Of a stretch of 64,000 nt of DNA, positions 11,216 to 21,988 are shown piece after piece. The translations under genes and the position numbers were made by a program. Within the stretch, counting starts at the first letter, position 1, and every line of letters starts with the position of its first letter. Source of the stretch: Loripinus fragilis (Eukaryota > Mollusca > Bivalvia > Lucinida > Lucinidae); assembly GCA_964019695.1 (NCBI GenBank), contig OZ026518.1:84749950-84813949 (forward strand), read 5' to 3'. Under the pieces are notes generated by a model, which worked only from the letters and a program-made list of their open reading frames with translations, did no database searches and was not told the origin of the DNA.

Positions 11216-11566
11216 AAAAGGTCACCGTGATGATATTAAGGTCGCTGACCTGAGAATAAGTTTGCTCAGTCGGTTTACTACCACACCAGCTATTTTACGA
11301 CTTGTAATTAATTCACCATACTGTCAAGGTCCTAATTAGTCTCAATAGCTGAGCAGGCTATTTTGAGTCTTGCCAGGTCACAATCCCCAAACACAGGTCA
11401 TCTAGCGATGTGACTCAAAATATGCTGTGGCTGGTTCGAGTTTTCATTTTCCACCATAATGTTAACTGGCCCGAGCAGACATCTTCGGCTGTAATTCGGA
11501 TGCAATTGCGTTTTAAGGCTAAGTGCATTTATCTCAAAGCGCAACCGCAGCCCACACATTGATAAT
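11216..11566. other. No gene seen
   Basis: Contains a small inverted pair ATTTTGAGTC/GACTCAAAAT (about 11362 and 11412) but no defined element. Confidence 0.25.
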
Positions 11567-11805
11567 TGAGCCGCGACATGAGATTTCTAACAATATGGTA
11601 TGTGCGACCAGCAAAACCTCAGATCAGCCTGCGCATACGCGCAGTCTGCTCAGAGCCTTTGCTAGTCGCTTAAATATTCAATGACTGTTAAGCTACTGGC
11701 CGAACAGCATTTGGAGTTTCTACGCTTAAAAGGAGGCTATACAGGCTAGTCTGAGTATACACTTGTCAAGAGGCCACATCGTTGGAAATCACGTGTCATG
11801 GCTCA
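11567..11805. mobile_element. GAGCCGCGAC MITE, copy 1
   Basis: The ends TGAGCCGCGACATGAGATTT and GGAAATCACGTGTCATGGCT are inverted repeats of about 30 bp that continue to CCAACAATGTGG-type words. The interior has the family palindrome around GCCTGCGCATACGCGCAGTC followed by TGATCAGAGCC-like words. Four other copies lie at 29733, 30232, 31447 and 36476. It is non-coding, and short AT-rich words flank it. Confidence 0.8.
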
Positions 11806-11999
11806 TATTGTTTCAGACAATTTTATATCTTCAACCGAGACACACTATTATTAAGACATCATATAATATCATACTGCCCTGTCAGGTGGTCGTATATAGT
11901 AGTGTCTTACAACCGCAATAAGCATGAGAGACCTCCCGGGTTGGCGTATGTTCTAGTGCATCTTCCTGTAAGTTCCGTTCTGTACGGTGGTGGGTTTGC

Positions 12000-12320
12000 A
12001 TACAGCATGCTTAATGACTATAGACATAAGCTGGGGCAGTGTGAGTCAGGACTATGTGAATGTGGACAAATGGAGACAGTACAGCATTACCTACTTCAGT
12101 GTCAACTATACGAAGAAGAGAGGAATATACTATATAACAGTATAACAGACTTCGAGAACAGCTGGGTATTCACACACCAAATGTCTACACCCTACTTGGG
12201 TATGACGGACATAGGGAAATATCAACCTGGAGAGAACAGATAATGCAGGAAGTAGGAGAGTACATTGAAAGGACAGAAGGGTTCAAATTGGCACAACCCC
12301 AGAACTTTGCATCCCAATAG
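12000..12320 (+). pseudogene. Non-LTR retrotransposon C-terminus with zinc-finger motif
   Basis: The frame at about 12000-12180 encodes LNDYRHKLGQ and then C-E-C-G-Q-M-E-T-x3-H-x4-C (about 12055-12100), the CxC...H...C zinc motif near the end of RNase H-bearing non-LTR polyproteins. After a frameshift at about 12180 the next frame gives LLGYDGHREIS and YIERTEGF-type sequence to a TAG at 12318-12320, the usual family end. Upstream reverse transcriptase and RNase H are missing, so this is a 5'-truncated, broken copy. The clade (Jockey, I or CR1-like) is uncertain. Confidence 0.65.
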
Positions 12321-12481
12321 ATATCACAAACTTTTAATAAATTATTATCAGAAACATACCAGAGAGAATAATTACCGAAGAGCTTAATTTAAAAATCTAC
12401 CATCTGAGAAGAACACCATTGTGCAGAGTACAGTCTGTAACGTCGTTGAAAGAAACTGGAATTTTTTGTGCCATACTGTAC

Positions 12482-12662
12482 TCGTAGCCTTTCCAATCGG
12501 GAAAGTCCGGCACCATTCAAGAATCGAATCAAGCCTCGGGTGTACTACGCATTACGCGTAGTATTATGTACGAAAACGCTCAAGTTTATTAGCGGGAACT
12601 GTCGTACGGAAAATTAGTTCTGTATCATGTGGGTTCAGCTCTGTTAAAATCTATTTTCCTGT
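12482..12662. repeat. Dispersed repeat H, copy 2
   Basis: Aligns with 3735-3862. A perfect palindrome CTACGCATTACGCGTAG lies near its centre (about 12544). Non-coding. Confidence 0.45.
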
Positions 12663-13454
12663 CAGCAGAATAAATGAAGTGTATGTTTTTTTTCAATAAA
12701 ATATCGCTCTAGCGATTTCATTATCAAAAAACTTAACTTCAGTTATAGCACCGTGTGGAATGTTGTAACCGTTTGTTTCGCTGCAATTGAACTTGTTATT
12801 GTATTGGCATGGTTTCTGTGACGTCAGCGTTACGTTATGTTACGTCAGCGCCACGTTATCATTTCCTCGATGTACATCCGAGGTTTGATTTTACTGAATT
12901 CCGCGGAAATGGCCGAGGCAGTTCCGATTGGTAGCCTTGCCTGGTCATACTTATTCTGAATTACCATGGACTGCAATTATAGTGTGATACTGAATTCAAG
13001 CCCAGACTCAGATCCAGCCCCATTCATTCATAGAGATTGTTTTCTTACTACCTCTGATTAAGGTCGAGCAACTATCAAACGTGCTGGTTAAAAGTTTATG
13101 AGCCTGCCAAAGACCAGTGTGATAAGACAACTGACCCATTTGATATATCTGCAAAGTGTTGAAAGCCACATTAAATCTCCACACAACAACAACAACAACA
13201 ACAACAGCAACGCAAGAATGAGCCAATTTAGGCTAAAATGTATCTGAAAATGAAGCAGTTCAATATAGCCACGGTGCATTGTCTACACAAAGAAGATGGA
13301 AAGAACACAAACGAGGCACTGTACGTTCCGTTCTGTACGGTGGTGGGCTTGGAGATCTAGGTTTCCGCTGTTTTACCCATATGAGAAAATTCTCTCTCAT
13401 ATACCCCGTATTATACAAAACGAACATCCGCACATCGATAGATAAGTGACGTCA
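12663..13454. other. No gene seen; short (CAA)n
   Basis: Contains a short CAA run at about 13186-13212 and, at 13325-13347, a 23-base match to 11972-11994. Nothing else can be supported. Confidence 0.3.
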
Positions 13455-13720
13455 TTTGTATGTCAAAGTGACGTCATCATGTTATGTCACATCTCAGCGT
13501 ATTTAGGAACTTCTGGACGAATTTTCTTTTACAAAATCAAAAAAAAAATATTCAAATGCAGCGTTTAATGGTGAGCAAGAAAAATCGATTATTTGTGTGA
13601 GGATGGGATACAAGAAATTCGTCCCTTGTGCGATCACCGTTTGTAATCACTCGGCAACCCTCGCGATGCCAAGCAGTGATCCTCGGGACGGATTTATCTA
13701 TCCCACCCTCATTCTCGTGA
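13455..13720 (+). repeat. Repeat E, copy 1 (fold-back core)
   Basis: Contains GTGACGTCATCATGTTATGT, CACATCTCAGCG, then GGTGAGCAAGAAAAA and an inverted pair GAGGATGGGATA/TATCCCACCCTC around a GATCACCG...CAGTGATC centre. The same order of words occurs at 18090-18365 and, inverted, at 22430-22720. Non-coding element with a central hairpin. Confidence 0.65.
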
Positions 13721-14746
13721 TATACATGTACTGTAAAAAGGTCAACTGTTTGTGGCAAAATATCAAAGCTTGGAAAAAGTGAAAAACAGCACTTTAAACA
13801 ATGAACAAATGGTCATTTCGCAAAAACGGATTTACAAGAACGACCTTATCAACAACAGTACATGTAAGTAAATTTGCTTAGGAAAATGAGTTAAATTTCA
13901 TTTTACACATCGACAAGACTCCCGCTGTCCCTGGGCACGACTGCTTGCCCAACACGTCAAAATAGCCAATTTCATGCCGAGTTTTCTCGACACGTTCCGA
14001 TTAGCTCCTAGTCCTCCCGAATTCACGGAAAATAATCTGGCCAATCATCGAACATCCCAACAACGTGACCTATCTTTTAATATGAATTGAAGATACCCAA
14101 TGTTGGCAAGTGAAAACGTGCGAGTTATGTAACTTTCGGTTATATTAGGAATTTCTTTCACTAGATTGGCTTGATATATAGCTCGATGCCACACTGCCAA
14201 TGATGTTTTACAAGATTTTGAGTCATTCTTCAAACGGTGAAATGTTTACATGTGCACCGACTCAGTCACGTGTCACTGGTCCTGTGCTGACCTTGGATTG
14301 TAAACACAACGGCGCTGTTTGAAAATTCATAAAAGTTGGGTTTTCCAGGTAAGGAAAAATATACAAAACGGCGCTAAGTGCCCTGTACAACTAATCTTCA
14401 CTTCCAAATGCAATTTACACAAGCCTGATTGCTCACAAAACAGAATTTACTTTTGTACTTTGGTGCACGACTTGAGTACATGGCAACTCGGCCTCGTGGT
14501 AATGGGACTGATATTGATTGGCTGATGTAGTCATGTGATACAAGTCCATGTGACTTGAGTCCCGAAAGAATTCCGGAAAAGTATGGAAGGCCTGTGGAAT
14601 CAGCTATATACCAATCACAATGTTGAAGTAAAAATGCTCAGTTTATACCACGTTTAGGCCTACTGTAATCGTTGAAATTTCAATATTGAAACTGCCATGA
14701 TCAACAATCCAACTTTTGTTTTCCGTAAAAATACAGTGTGGCGTGT
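13721..14746. other. No gene seen
   Basis: Mixed AT-rich sequence; short open frames carry no recognisable domains. Confidence 0.3.
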
Positions 14747-14762
14747 AGCTTATCTCGCATTA

Positions 14763-14876
14763 GCTAAGTAAGTAAGGATGCAAAGATCAGGAATCGATAC
14801 AATCAAGTACCACACCTGGCCCAGGATACCAATGGGAAAGTGGGGCACCACAAACGAGAGCCAATAGGTCTTGTGC
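14763..14876 (-). mobile_element. Family A 3'-end fragment with 16-bp target duplication
   Basis: A short minus-strand piece holds only the last 110 bases of family A (GTAAGTAAGGATGCAAAGAT through CACAAACGAGAGCCAA), with a small internal deletion. It is flanked by exact 16-base copies of AGCTTATCTCGCATTA at 14747-14762 and 14877-14892, so it is an independent, severely 5'-truncated insertion. Confidence 0.75.
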
Positions 14877-14892
14877 AGCTTATCTCGCATTA

Positions 14893-16041
14893 CTAAAAAA
14901 ACAACGCTTATCTCACATGGGTAGCGATTTGGGATAGTTTGTCGACATCGATTTATCATATGGACCACTAGATCTTGTATGCATTGGTATTCCAGAAAGA
15001 ATTATCTCGCATGGATAAAAAACAACAGACGTCCCGATCTGGTGTGTGAGAATATGTTGTCTCATCTCTAACACTTGATTTATATTCTTTCTAGTTTGGC
15101 AATCATCTCGATTATGTAATATCCTTGTTAGTGTGTCTGTGTTTCTGCGTCTCTGACTCTGTGCGCCAAGGATTAGTCTCTGGTCTTTGATTATTGCATT
15201 CCTTGACCATATATTCTTGTTTCTAACCCGTATTGCAAACTGTAGACCATTCAAGATATCACGAAACAAAGCCAGTTTTTATCAAAAATAAATACCCTAA
15301 ATGTTTGATGTATCCTGTCTGATTCGTAAGCTCTAAGTTATTAATAAACTTTAAAAAAATCACGCCAGCTGGTCGCTGTAGCCTTACCAAATCTCACGAT
15401 CCTAAATATTCAATATTGCAGTTTGTTGTTTCCGGGCTCAGTCATTGATTAATATGCGCTATAAGGGACGTAGAATTAAATTACACTTGCAATATAATTA
15501 TTCATGATCATGCGTAATTCAAATGCTGCGAGATCTTTCATATATAGATAGATAGTTTGAATATGCACCTAGCTTTATCCATATACGTTTTGAGCTCAGT
15601 ATATGTTATCTCAGTAGTACATGAACATATTTCCGATATAATAGCATGGGATAAGATGAACATCGGAGTATCAGATTCCTTAGCAAATGTAAGAGAGACA
15701 GATTTCTGTACATTCATACATCCTCACTTCAAAATGTAAAACTTTACTATATCATTGGTTTTTAATCACAACACTTGAACATACCAACTCTGGATTTCTG
15801 GTGTGATAAATGTGCCTTCTATACTGATATGAGGCGCATGCAATTTTAAGTCTATATCAGCCACCAATACTATAATCATCAATGGAGTATGCTGAAATAT
15901 AGATTTATATTAGAGATGAATTACTGTAGTAAGATAACAGTGACTGTGCCAAGACACCATTGCAATGTCCAACGAGACTTATATTATCGGAAGGATACAG
16001 CCCAATCCACCAGATTATATTTATGATAGTTATTCCGAACC
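14893..16041. other. No gene seen; upstream region of transporter 1
   Basis: The words TTATCTCGCAT or TTATCTCACAT recur at 14910 and 15002, a small local repeat. The 5' leader of the transporter at 16042 must start here or come from a distant exon; no convincing core promoter can be assigned by eye. Confidence 0.3.
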
Positions 16042-17346
16042 ATGGTGCTAACCTCGAAAATGGATAAAGACAGTGAACAAATACACACAAAGAAACAGCA
16101 AATCTTTATTCTGATTGGATGTTTTATTAATCACGTTCTGCTCTTAGGGCTTAATCATTCTTTAGGAGTGATATACGTGGACCTCATTCGTGACTTCGAC
16201 GCCCTCCGTTCTGAAGCAGCACTTGTCCAAAGTGTAAACTTAGGTACTATGTTGGGTTCAGGAATCTTGTTTACAAACCTGGTTGAACGATTTGGACCTG
16301 GTATGTGTAGCCTTGTAGGAATGTCAGCTGCTGGTGTATCACTCTTTATAAGTGTATTTTCGACGAGTATCTTTATGGTTATCGCGTTTGTAGGCTTTAC
16401 AGCAGGGATAGGCCTAGGTGTAACATTTTTGGCAAATTTTATGGCTATCAACGAAACTTTTAAAACGAGGAAGAGAACAGCAATGGCTATTTTAACAATA
16501 GCAACACCAGTTGCCCAGTTTTCTTTTCCGTACATCACAGAGTTCTTATTAGAGAAGTACTATTGGAATGGCACGTTCCTAATATTAAGTGGACTTCTTT
16601 TAAATAATATACCATTTAGCTTACTAACTTATTTTAATTATTCCAGTCATGCATCTGCTGAGCGGAAGGCAATAAATCATTATTCTAAGTCTTTTAGCAG
16701 CATATTCAAGCAACCTGTTGTTGTATTTGTTTTAATTTTGATGATGCTTTTTGACATGGGCATTATTTCACAATTGCTATTTACTGTTGATCTCGCTGTG
16801 TTGAGAGGTTATGATAGGCAGGAGGGTGCTGTGTTATATTCTTATATTGGACTGACCAGCTTTGTAGGTAGACTCATTGCAACGCTTCTTCTGAATTTCC
16901 TAGTAAATGTAAGCGCAACATTTCATTACACTCACGGACTGGCAGTTTATGGTGTTGCTTACCTGATAGTTATATTTTTCAAAGATTATGGAAGAATGAC
17001 GGTTGGTATTGTGCTCCAAGGATACTCCAGTGGTTTATTAGTGGCAAATTTTCCTGGCCTGATGATTGAGCAATGTGGGGCTGACATATTTCCCAAAGTT
17101 CTTGCTCTGTCCAATGTAATTGATGGAGTGATTAGTATCGCTGGAGGATTTTTAGGTGGTTTCCTTGCGGACAAGACAGGTGGCTACGACATCTTATATT
17201 ATTTAGCAGCTGGATGCACTGAGTTTGGGGCAGTTATGACTGTGACTCGGCTTATCGTCGATAAAGTTAAGCCTGGTCAACCTAACACTGAAACTAGGGC
17301 AGATAATACCGAGAAAGATTTACTTATTGGTGGAGCTGGTGATTAA
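16042..17346 (+). CDS. MCT-like (SLC16/MFS) transporter 1, intronless
   Basis: A 434-residue membrane protein with about twelve hydrophobic segments in two halves and a short central loop (about residues 198-222), the shape of the SLC16 family. Family landmarks are visible: G-V-I-Y-V after TM1, RFGPG (83-87) after TM2, the KTRKR cluster (141-145) before TM5, and G-R at 276-277 in TM8. SLC16 members move monocarboxylates, aromatic amino acids, thyroid hormones or creatine across membranes; the substrate here cannot be told. The usual DGGWGW-type TM1 signature is absent, and Ser273 sits where proton-coupled members have an Asp four residues before that Arg. The ATG has a strong context (A at -3, G at +4); a later ATG at 16060 is possible. 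Its closest visible relative is the gene at 24972. The stop codon lies in a MITE border. Confidence 0.9.
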   Translation: MVLTSKMDKDSEQIHTKKQQIFILIGCFINHVLLLGLNHSLGVIYVDLIRDFDALRSEAALVQSVNLGTMLGSGILFTNLVERFGPGMCSLVGMSAAGVSLFISVFSTSIFMVIAFVGFTAGIGLGVTFLANFMAINETFKTRKRTAMAILTIATPVAQFSFPYITEFLLEKYYWNGTFLILSGLLLNNIPFSLLTYFNYSSHASAERKAINHYSKSFSSIFKQPVVVFVLILMMLFDMGIISQLLFTVDLAVLRGYDRQEGAVLYSYIGLTSFVGRLIATLLLNFLVNVSATFHYTHGLAVYGVAYLIVIFFKDYGRMTVGIVLQGYSSGLLVANFPGLMIEQCGADIFPKVLALSNVIDGVISIAGGFLGGFLADKTGGYDILYYLAAGCTEFGAVMTVTRLIVDKVKPGQPNTETRADNTEKDLLIGGAGD

Positions 17347-17532
17347 CTCTTTGCATTCTGGGTAGTATTTCATGATTTTTCACCATTAAATATTTCAAAA
17401 ACACTATCAGAGTGTCAAATGGTTTGGATCCAAATCAGGACCGACTCTCTATTGGTCCTTATCTAGGTCCAAATTATTTGCAAGGGTTATCAATAGACGA
17501 CAAAAAGTCGCTGTTAGCAATGAAAGAGTTAA
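17343..17532. mobile_element. TTAA-target MITE overlapping the transporter 1 stop codon
   Basis: Begins TTAACTCTTTGCATTCTGGG and ends GCAATGAAAGAGTTAA, an inverted pair bounded by TTAA at both ends. The same element, with the internal words ATCCARATCAGGACCGA and TTTGCAARGRGTATCA, recurs at 52391-52597 and, internally deleted, at 55493-55597. The TAA at 17344-17346 that ends the transporter frame is part of the left TTAA. Confidence 0.75.
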
Positions 17533-17571
17533 GATGCTGGAAAACAGTGTCGTTAACCAAGCATGTGCTTG

Positions 17572-17577
17572 AATAAA
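17572..17577 (+). promoter_or_regulatory. Candidate poly(A) signal AATAAA of transporter 1
   Basis: The first canonical AATAAA downstream of the stop, 226 bases after it and just beyond the MITE. No transcript evidence, so tentative. Confidence 0.4.
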
Positions 17578-17718
17578 ATAAGGAAATTAACATATATTAC
17601 AGCATGTGATAATGCGCCATTTAATATCAGTCTACACATCGTAAAAGGAAAGGCTATACTGTCTAAGGCCATAAAGATACTCATACCAGAGTTGTTGGTA
17701 CTTTATCTATAGAAATGA

Positions 17719-17800
17719 CATTTATCACATGACGTCGCGTCTGGGAGTGATATAACGCCATGTCTGAAAATCGATAAACCACTAGTGGTTTATATTTAGG
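17719..17800. repeat. Repeat D, partial copy 1
   Basis: Contains the D-family end GACGTCGCGTCTGGGAGTGA and the palindrome ATAAACCACTAGTGGTTTAT. The rest of the element (the GAGTGCTCATG end) is missing. Fuller copies are at 21300, 38177 and 57528. Confidence 0.6.
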
Positions 17801-18089
17801 CGAGAAATTTTTATTAGTTAATTAACAAACCCTCCTACTGTAATTTTCCGGAAAGTAGAAAACAATTCTAATGTTTTATTATATCTAAATATTATTTGTT
17901 TCGGTGCAAAAATAATATATTTTTGAAGTTCTCTCTGTGTATTTTTAGAGTGACACTGTTAAAAGTGATTGCCCTATCCAGATTTTTAGGAAAATGTAAA
18001 AATCTATGTAAATACATGTTTGTCTCACATATCCGCACCTGCCCGTTGAAAAGATAAAAAAACAAACAGCAGCACGTCGACTGCACGCC

Positions 18090-18365
18090 GATCCCTGACA
18101 TCATTGTAATGTTAAAATGACCTCACCATGTCGCATCTCAGCGAATTAAGGATTTTCTGGAAGCATTTTTTACGTTTTTCCATTATAAATAAAAATGAGG
18201 TATTTAGTGGTGAGCAAGAAAAAGAATCCATTATTCGTGTTAGGGTGGGATAGGAAAATCCGTTCCTCGCGATCACCGTTTGTCATCACTTGGCAAGCCT
18301 CGTGATGCCAATCTGTGATCCTCAGGATGGATTCTTCTATCTTATGATAGATTCTTATAGCCTTT
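18090..18365 (+). repeat. Repeat E, copy 2
   Basis: Matches 13455-13720: CATCTCAGCGAATTAAGGA, GTGGTGAGCAAGAAAAA, TAGGGTGGGATAG, GATCACCGTTTGTCATCACT and a complementary right half (GTGATCCTCAGGAT). Non-coding. Confidence 0.65.
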
Positions 18366-18624
18366 AATACAAATAAACGTTAGCCTGCTGCAGATTATTG
18401 TCACTAAAGACTTTTGCCTGAAGGGGCTTACATTAATAAAAAAAACATTCCGCTAAGAAATATGCTGTGATGTTTTTAAACTTTACTTTCGAAGGCCTAT
18501 ATTTTTATAAAAAAATATTGTAAGGCATATTAGACCATCTTTTTTTTCGCCAAAATATGATATAAGCGTAGGCAAACCCAGTGACTAAACACTGACCTTT
18601 ATGCCACTAGAAGTAACTCTACGG

Positions 18625-18784
18625 TCTCGAGACTGAGGGGCCGCGGGCTCGAGCCTCACCGGGGTCACTGCATTATGTCCTAGAGCGAGAACATTTATCC
18701 TAGCTCAGTACTGCACAGGAAGACCGGTCCCTTTATAACTGAAAGATTGTTGATGGGACGTAAAGAATCAAATCAAACAAACAA
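18625..18784 (+). mobile_element. tRNA-derived SINE, 5'-truncated
   Basis: Retains a B-box-like GGGCTCGAGCC and the body shared with 46286-46427 and 60551-60751, ending GTTGATGGGACGTAAAGAAT then CAAA-type repeats. Near-identical AACTCTACGG (18615-18624) and AACTCTATGG (18785-18794) look like the target duplication. The A-box half of the head is missing. Confidence 0.65.
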
Positions 18785-19206
18785 AACTCTATGGCCAAAT
18801 CTCAATTCTCCTCCAAGATATATATACTTTGACAAGTTCACTTGAAATCAAAACACAAAATTGCATAAAGTTTCAGATCAGTCGAAATCCTTAATTTTTT
18901 CCTCTCTTGATCATATTTATATGGTACTTTATTTTAACAGCAGTGGTACTGTTGATACATATATTTTCATTGTTGTGATAAGAGAAAAACGAATCTGGTG
19001 GCCCCTCACAAAGTACCATATACTGTAAGCTGGATATGGTCCTGCTCCCCAACCCCTTAGGGAATTATGCAGACAATCATATCTGAAAGAACAATAAAAA
19101 CTGGTTGCACTCTGCAAGCCAAGACGATATCATCAATAGCTTATTACACGTGTTGCTATATCAATTTAAATAAAGGTACAATGAAAGTGTGAGCTACTGA
19201 AAGAAG
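18785..19206. other. No gene seen
   Basis: AT-rich spacer between a SINE and family A fragments; no supported feature. Confidence 0.3.
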
Positions 19207-19441
19207 TCTGACCGTTCCAAGGCGGTCATTCTTTTGTGGATCGTTTTGTTATTTGTGTTTCGTGTCTGTCATGCTTCATTGTCTGTTCTTTGTAGCCTTG
19301 TGGTCACCTGCTGTGTAAGGGCTGGCCTCTTGGCTCTCGTGTGTGTGATGTTTCTTGTGTTTTGTCACTTTCCCATGTGGTGTCCTGGTTCGGATGTGAT
19401 ACTGGATTGCATCAATTTCTGATCTTTGCATTCTTTCTTAC
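19207..19441 (+). mobile_element. Family A 3' UTR fragment
   Basis: Runs from CTGACCGTTCCAAGGCGGTC to GATCTTTGCATTCTTTCTTAC, the family's terminal 235 bases. It lies tail-to-tail with the minus-strand copy starting at 19510, with 68 bases between. Confidence 0.75.
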
Positions 19442-19509
19442 ATTAAACTGTCAAATTATTTGAATTACTCATATATTCTAAATGCTGGATGCATTTACTA
19501 CTTTTTAAA

Positions 19510-20250
19510 GTAAGAAAGAGGGCAATGATCAGGAATCGCTACAGGCAAGCACCACACCTGACCAAGGATACCAATGGGAAAGTGACAACGTCACAATTAG
19601 ACATCACAAATGAGAGCCAAGAGGTCAGCCCTTTCCCAGCAGGTGACCACAAGGCTTCAACAAACAGACGTGCACGAAAGCATTACAAAACAAAACAGAA
19701 ATAACATAAATGATCCACAAAAGAAGCACCGCCATGGAACGGTCAATAAAAATATTTTACTGGAGGGCTTAAACCAGTTTAACGGTGCACCAACCTCGCC
19801 CATAGTTCAGAAGTGGATCAAGACACATAGATGTTTGGTTTGCACGAATGAACCCTAACTTATCAATGCATCATCTCCTAGAACATATAAACCAAGATAT
19901 AAAAAGGAGATAAAGCAAAGATAAGGACTCAACAGTAAATGAAACTGATTACAGGAGCAAAAGAAATCCAACAGGTCAGCCCCGGTAAACAGCCAAAGCA
20001 TCAGGCCCCTACCATTTCATCAATAGATAAGTCTTTAAGTCGGAACCATCAAAGATCTGAAGTCCGGTCCACGGGCGTGCAATTAAAGAGGAAAGCAAAG
20101 TTGCTTACCGTGATTGGGTTGACAACCAAGCATGCAGTTTGTTGCAATACATTAATGTTATAGCCAATCTTTTTATAATGGGAAATTATTTTAATAAATA
20201 GCGCTGAAAATTTATTAGAGCCAACAATCTTCTTCAATTTATACACCAAA
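19510..20250 (-). mobile_element. Family A copy, downstream unit of a tandem pair
   Basis: Holds the 3' end, the 3' UTR and the last 75 or so codons of the reverse transcriptase (LVYKLKKIVGSNKF to the stop, 20285-20049 strand minus, frame partly open). Its 5' edge joins the 3' end of the next unit without a gap at 20250/20251. It is truncated and inactive. Confidence 0.8.
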
Positions 20251-21253
20251 GTTAGTAAGGGTGCAAAGATCAGGAACTGATACAATCAAGTACCACACCT
20301 GACCCAGGATACCAATGGGAAAGTGACAAACTCACAGTTAGACACCACAAACGAGAGCAAAGAGGTCAGCCGTTTCCCAGCAGGTGACCACTAAGCACAT
20401 ATGAACAGACGCGCACAAAGACATAACAAATACAAGACAAAACAAAAACATAAAAGATCCACAAAAGAAGTACCGCCTTGGAACGGTCAGTAAAATATTT
20501 TACTGGAGGGCTTAAACCGGTTTAACGGCGCCAACCTCATCCTTAATTCAGATGTGGATCAAGACACAAAGATGTTTGGTTTGCATGAAAGACCCCTTAC
20601 TTATCAATGCATCATCTCCTACAACATATAAATCAAGATATAACAAGGAGATAAAGCAAAGATAAGGACTCAATAGTAAATAAAACTGAATACCGGAGCA
20701 AAAGAAATCCAACAGGTAAACCCCAGTGGGTCCGACAAACAGCCAAAGCAACAGGCCCCTACCATCTCATCAATAGATAAGTCTTTAAGTCGGAACCATC
20801 ATAGAGTCTGAAGTCCGACCCACCGGTGTGCAATTAAAGAGGAAAGCAAAGTTGCCAACAAGTGATTGGGTTGACCACCAAGCATGCAGTCTGTTGCAAT
20901 ACATTAATGTTATAGCCAATCTTTTTATAATGGGAAATTATTTTTATGCGCTGAAAAATTATTAGAGCCAACAATCTTCTTCAATTTATACACCAAGTCT
21001 CCATAGAAATCAGGATCCGAAAGTCCTTGGCGCAAGAGAGATTTTATTCCAACTTGGAATTTAGAAATCAAATTATAGTATCGTCTATAAAATTTGAAAA
21101 TGTTTTGCAAAGTTTTATGATACCGATAGCCTTGTTTAAGAAGTTTCTGAGTTAACAATTTATTGCAAGTGTTGGAGTCAGCAACATAGCTAGATGCTCT
21201 GGCAGAACGAATGAGTTGAGAGATATAGACTCCACATGATGTAGAACGAGGAC
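20251..21253 (-). mobile_element. Family A copy, upstream unit of a tandem pair
   Basis: Begins on the minus strand within the GVYISQLIR segment near 21253, continues through the C-terminal part of the reverse transcriptase (open at 21257-20925, then shifted), and ends with the complete 3' UTR at 20251. The uninterrupted sequence GGCCCCTACCATC at about 20755 provides the empty site for the transposon at 7760-8720. Confidence 0.8.
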
Positions 21254-21299
21254 GCATACAATCAACACACTGGAGAAACTAGGAATAGTATGCATCATA

Positions 21300-21645
21300 T
21301 ATATAGAGGATCTTACATGAGTGCTCATGTTTTATTGAATTTATTAAACGAGTTGGGGAAAAGAGATAAAATGTGAGGCTTGCCGAGCATTTTATCTCTT
21401 TTTCGCAACGAGTTTAATAAATTCAATAATACAAGAGCACGAATGTTAGATTCTATTTATCATATGACAAATACTTTGAAATCTCATTTCTGACGTAAAA
21501 ACGTTATGATTTTGTCATCATGTACGCAACGTTGTTATGGACGTAATAACGTTTCCCGTAAATCGATAAACCACTAGTGGTTTACAGATTTTATTGCATG
21601 GCGTTATTTCACTCCCAGACGCGACGTCATATGATAAATAATTTT
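21300..21645. mobile_element. Repeat D, full-length copy 2
   Basis: Spans from AGAGGATCTTACATGAGTGC to CAGACGCGACGTCATATGAT. Inside are an inverted pair around GAGATAAAATG/CATTTTATCTC (21365-21410) and the palindrome ATAAACCACTAGTGGTTTA. It is non-coding. Nearly the same sequence occurs at 57528-57850 and, inverted and interrupted, at 38177-38980. Confidence 0.75.
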
Positions 21646-21730
21646 TCAAGAATATAACACGGAAGTTCTGGAAGTCTTTTTCTGTTAACATGCGTATTTG
21701 TTTCGATGTTCATAACCCCAGTAACGATCT

Positions 21731-21988
21731 GGGCCCAAGATCACAATGCCTTCTTAAAGTTATGGAAGACTGAAGTTAAGTATTGATTTTTCAGGATGCG
21801 AAAAATAACGTTTCGAACTTATTTAAATCAAAATAGTTTCATTTTCTCTGTACATCACAATGATATATTTCACTATAAGTCCTGTAACAACCCTGGCAAG
21901 TTATTGAACATTTAATGTAACATGTTGAAATAACAATACTTAACGTATGCCGTCCTTAACTTTAAGGAAGCATTGTAATTTTGGGCCT
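21731..21988. mobile_element. MITE J, copy 2
   Basis: Same ends and interior as 6615-6870 (GGGCCCAAG, GAAGTTAAGTATTG, TTTTTCAGGATGCGAAAAAT, CATGTTGAAATA, AAGGAAGCATTGTAATT), more diverged at its termini. Confidence 0.7.

Noticed and set aside
16155..16538. 127-codon minus-strand frame inside transporter 1
   Set aside because: It is antisense to the well-supported transporter and has no recognisable domain.
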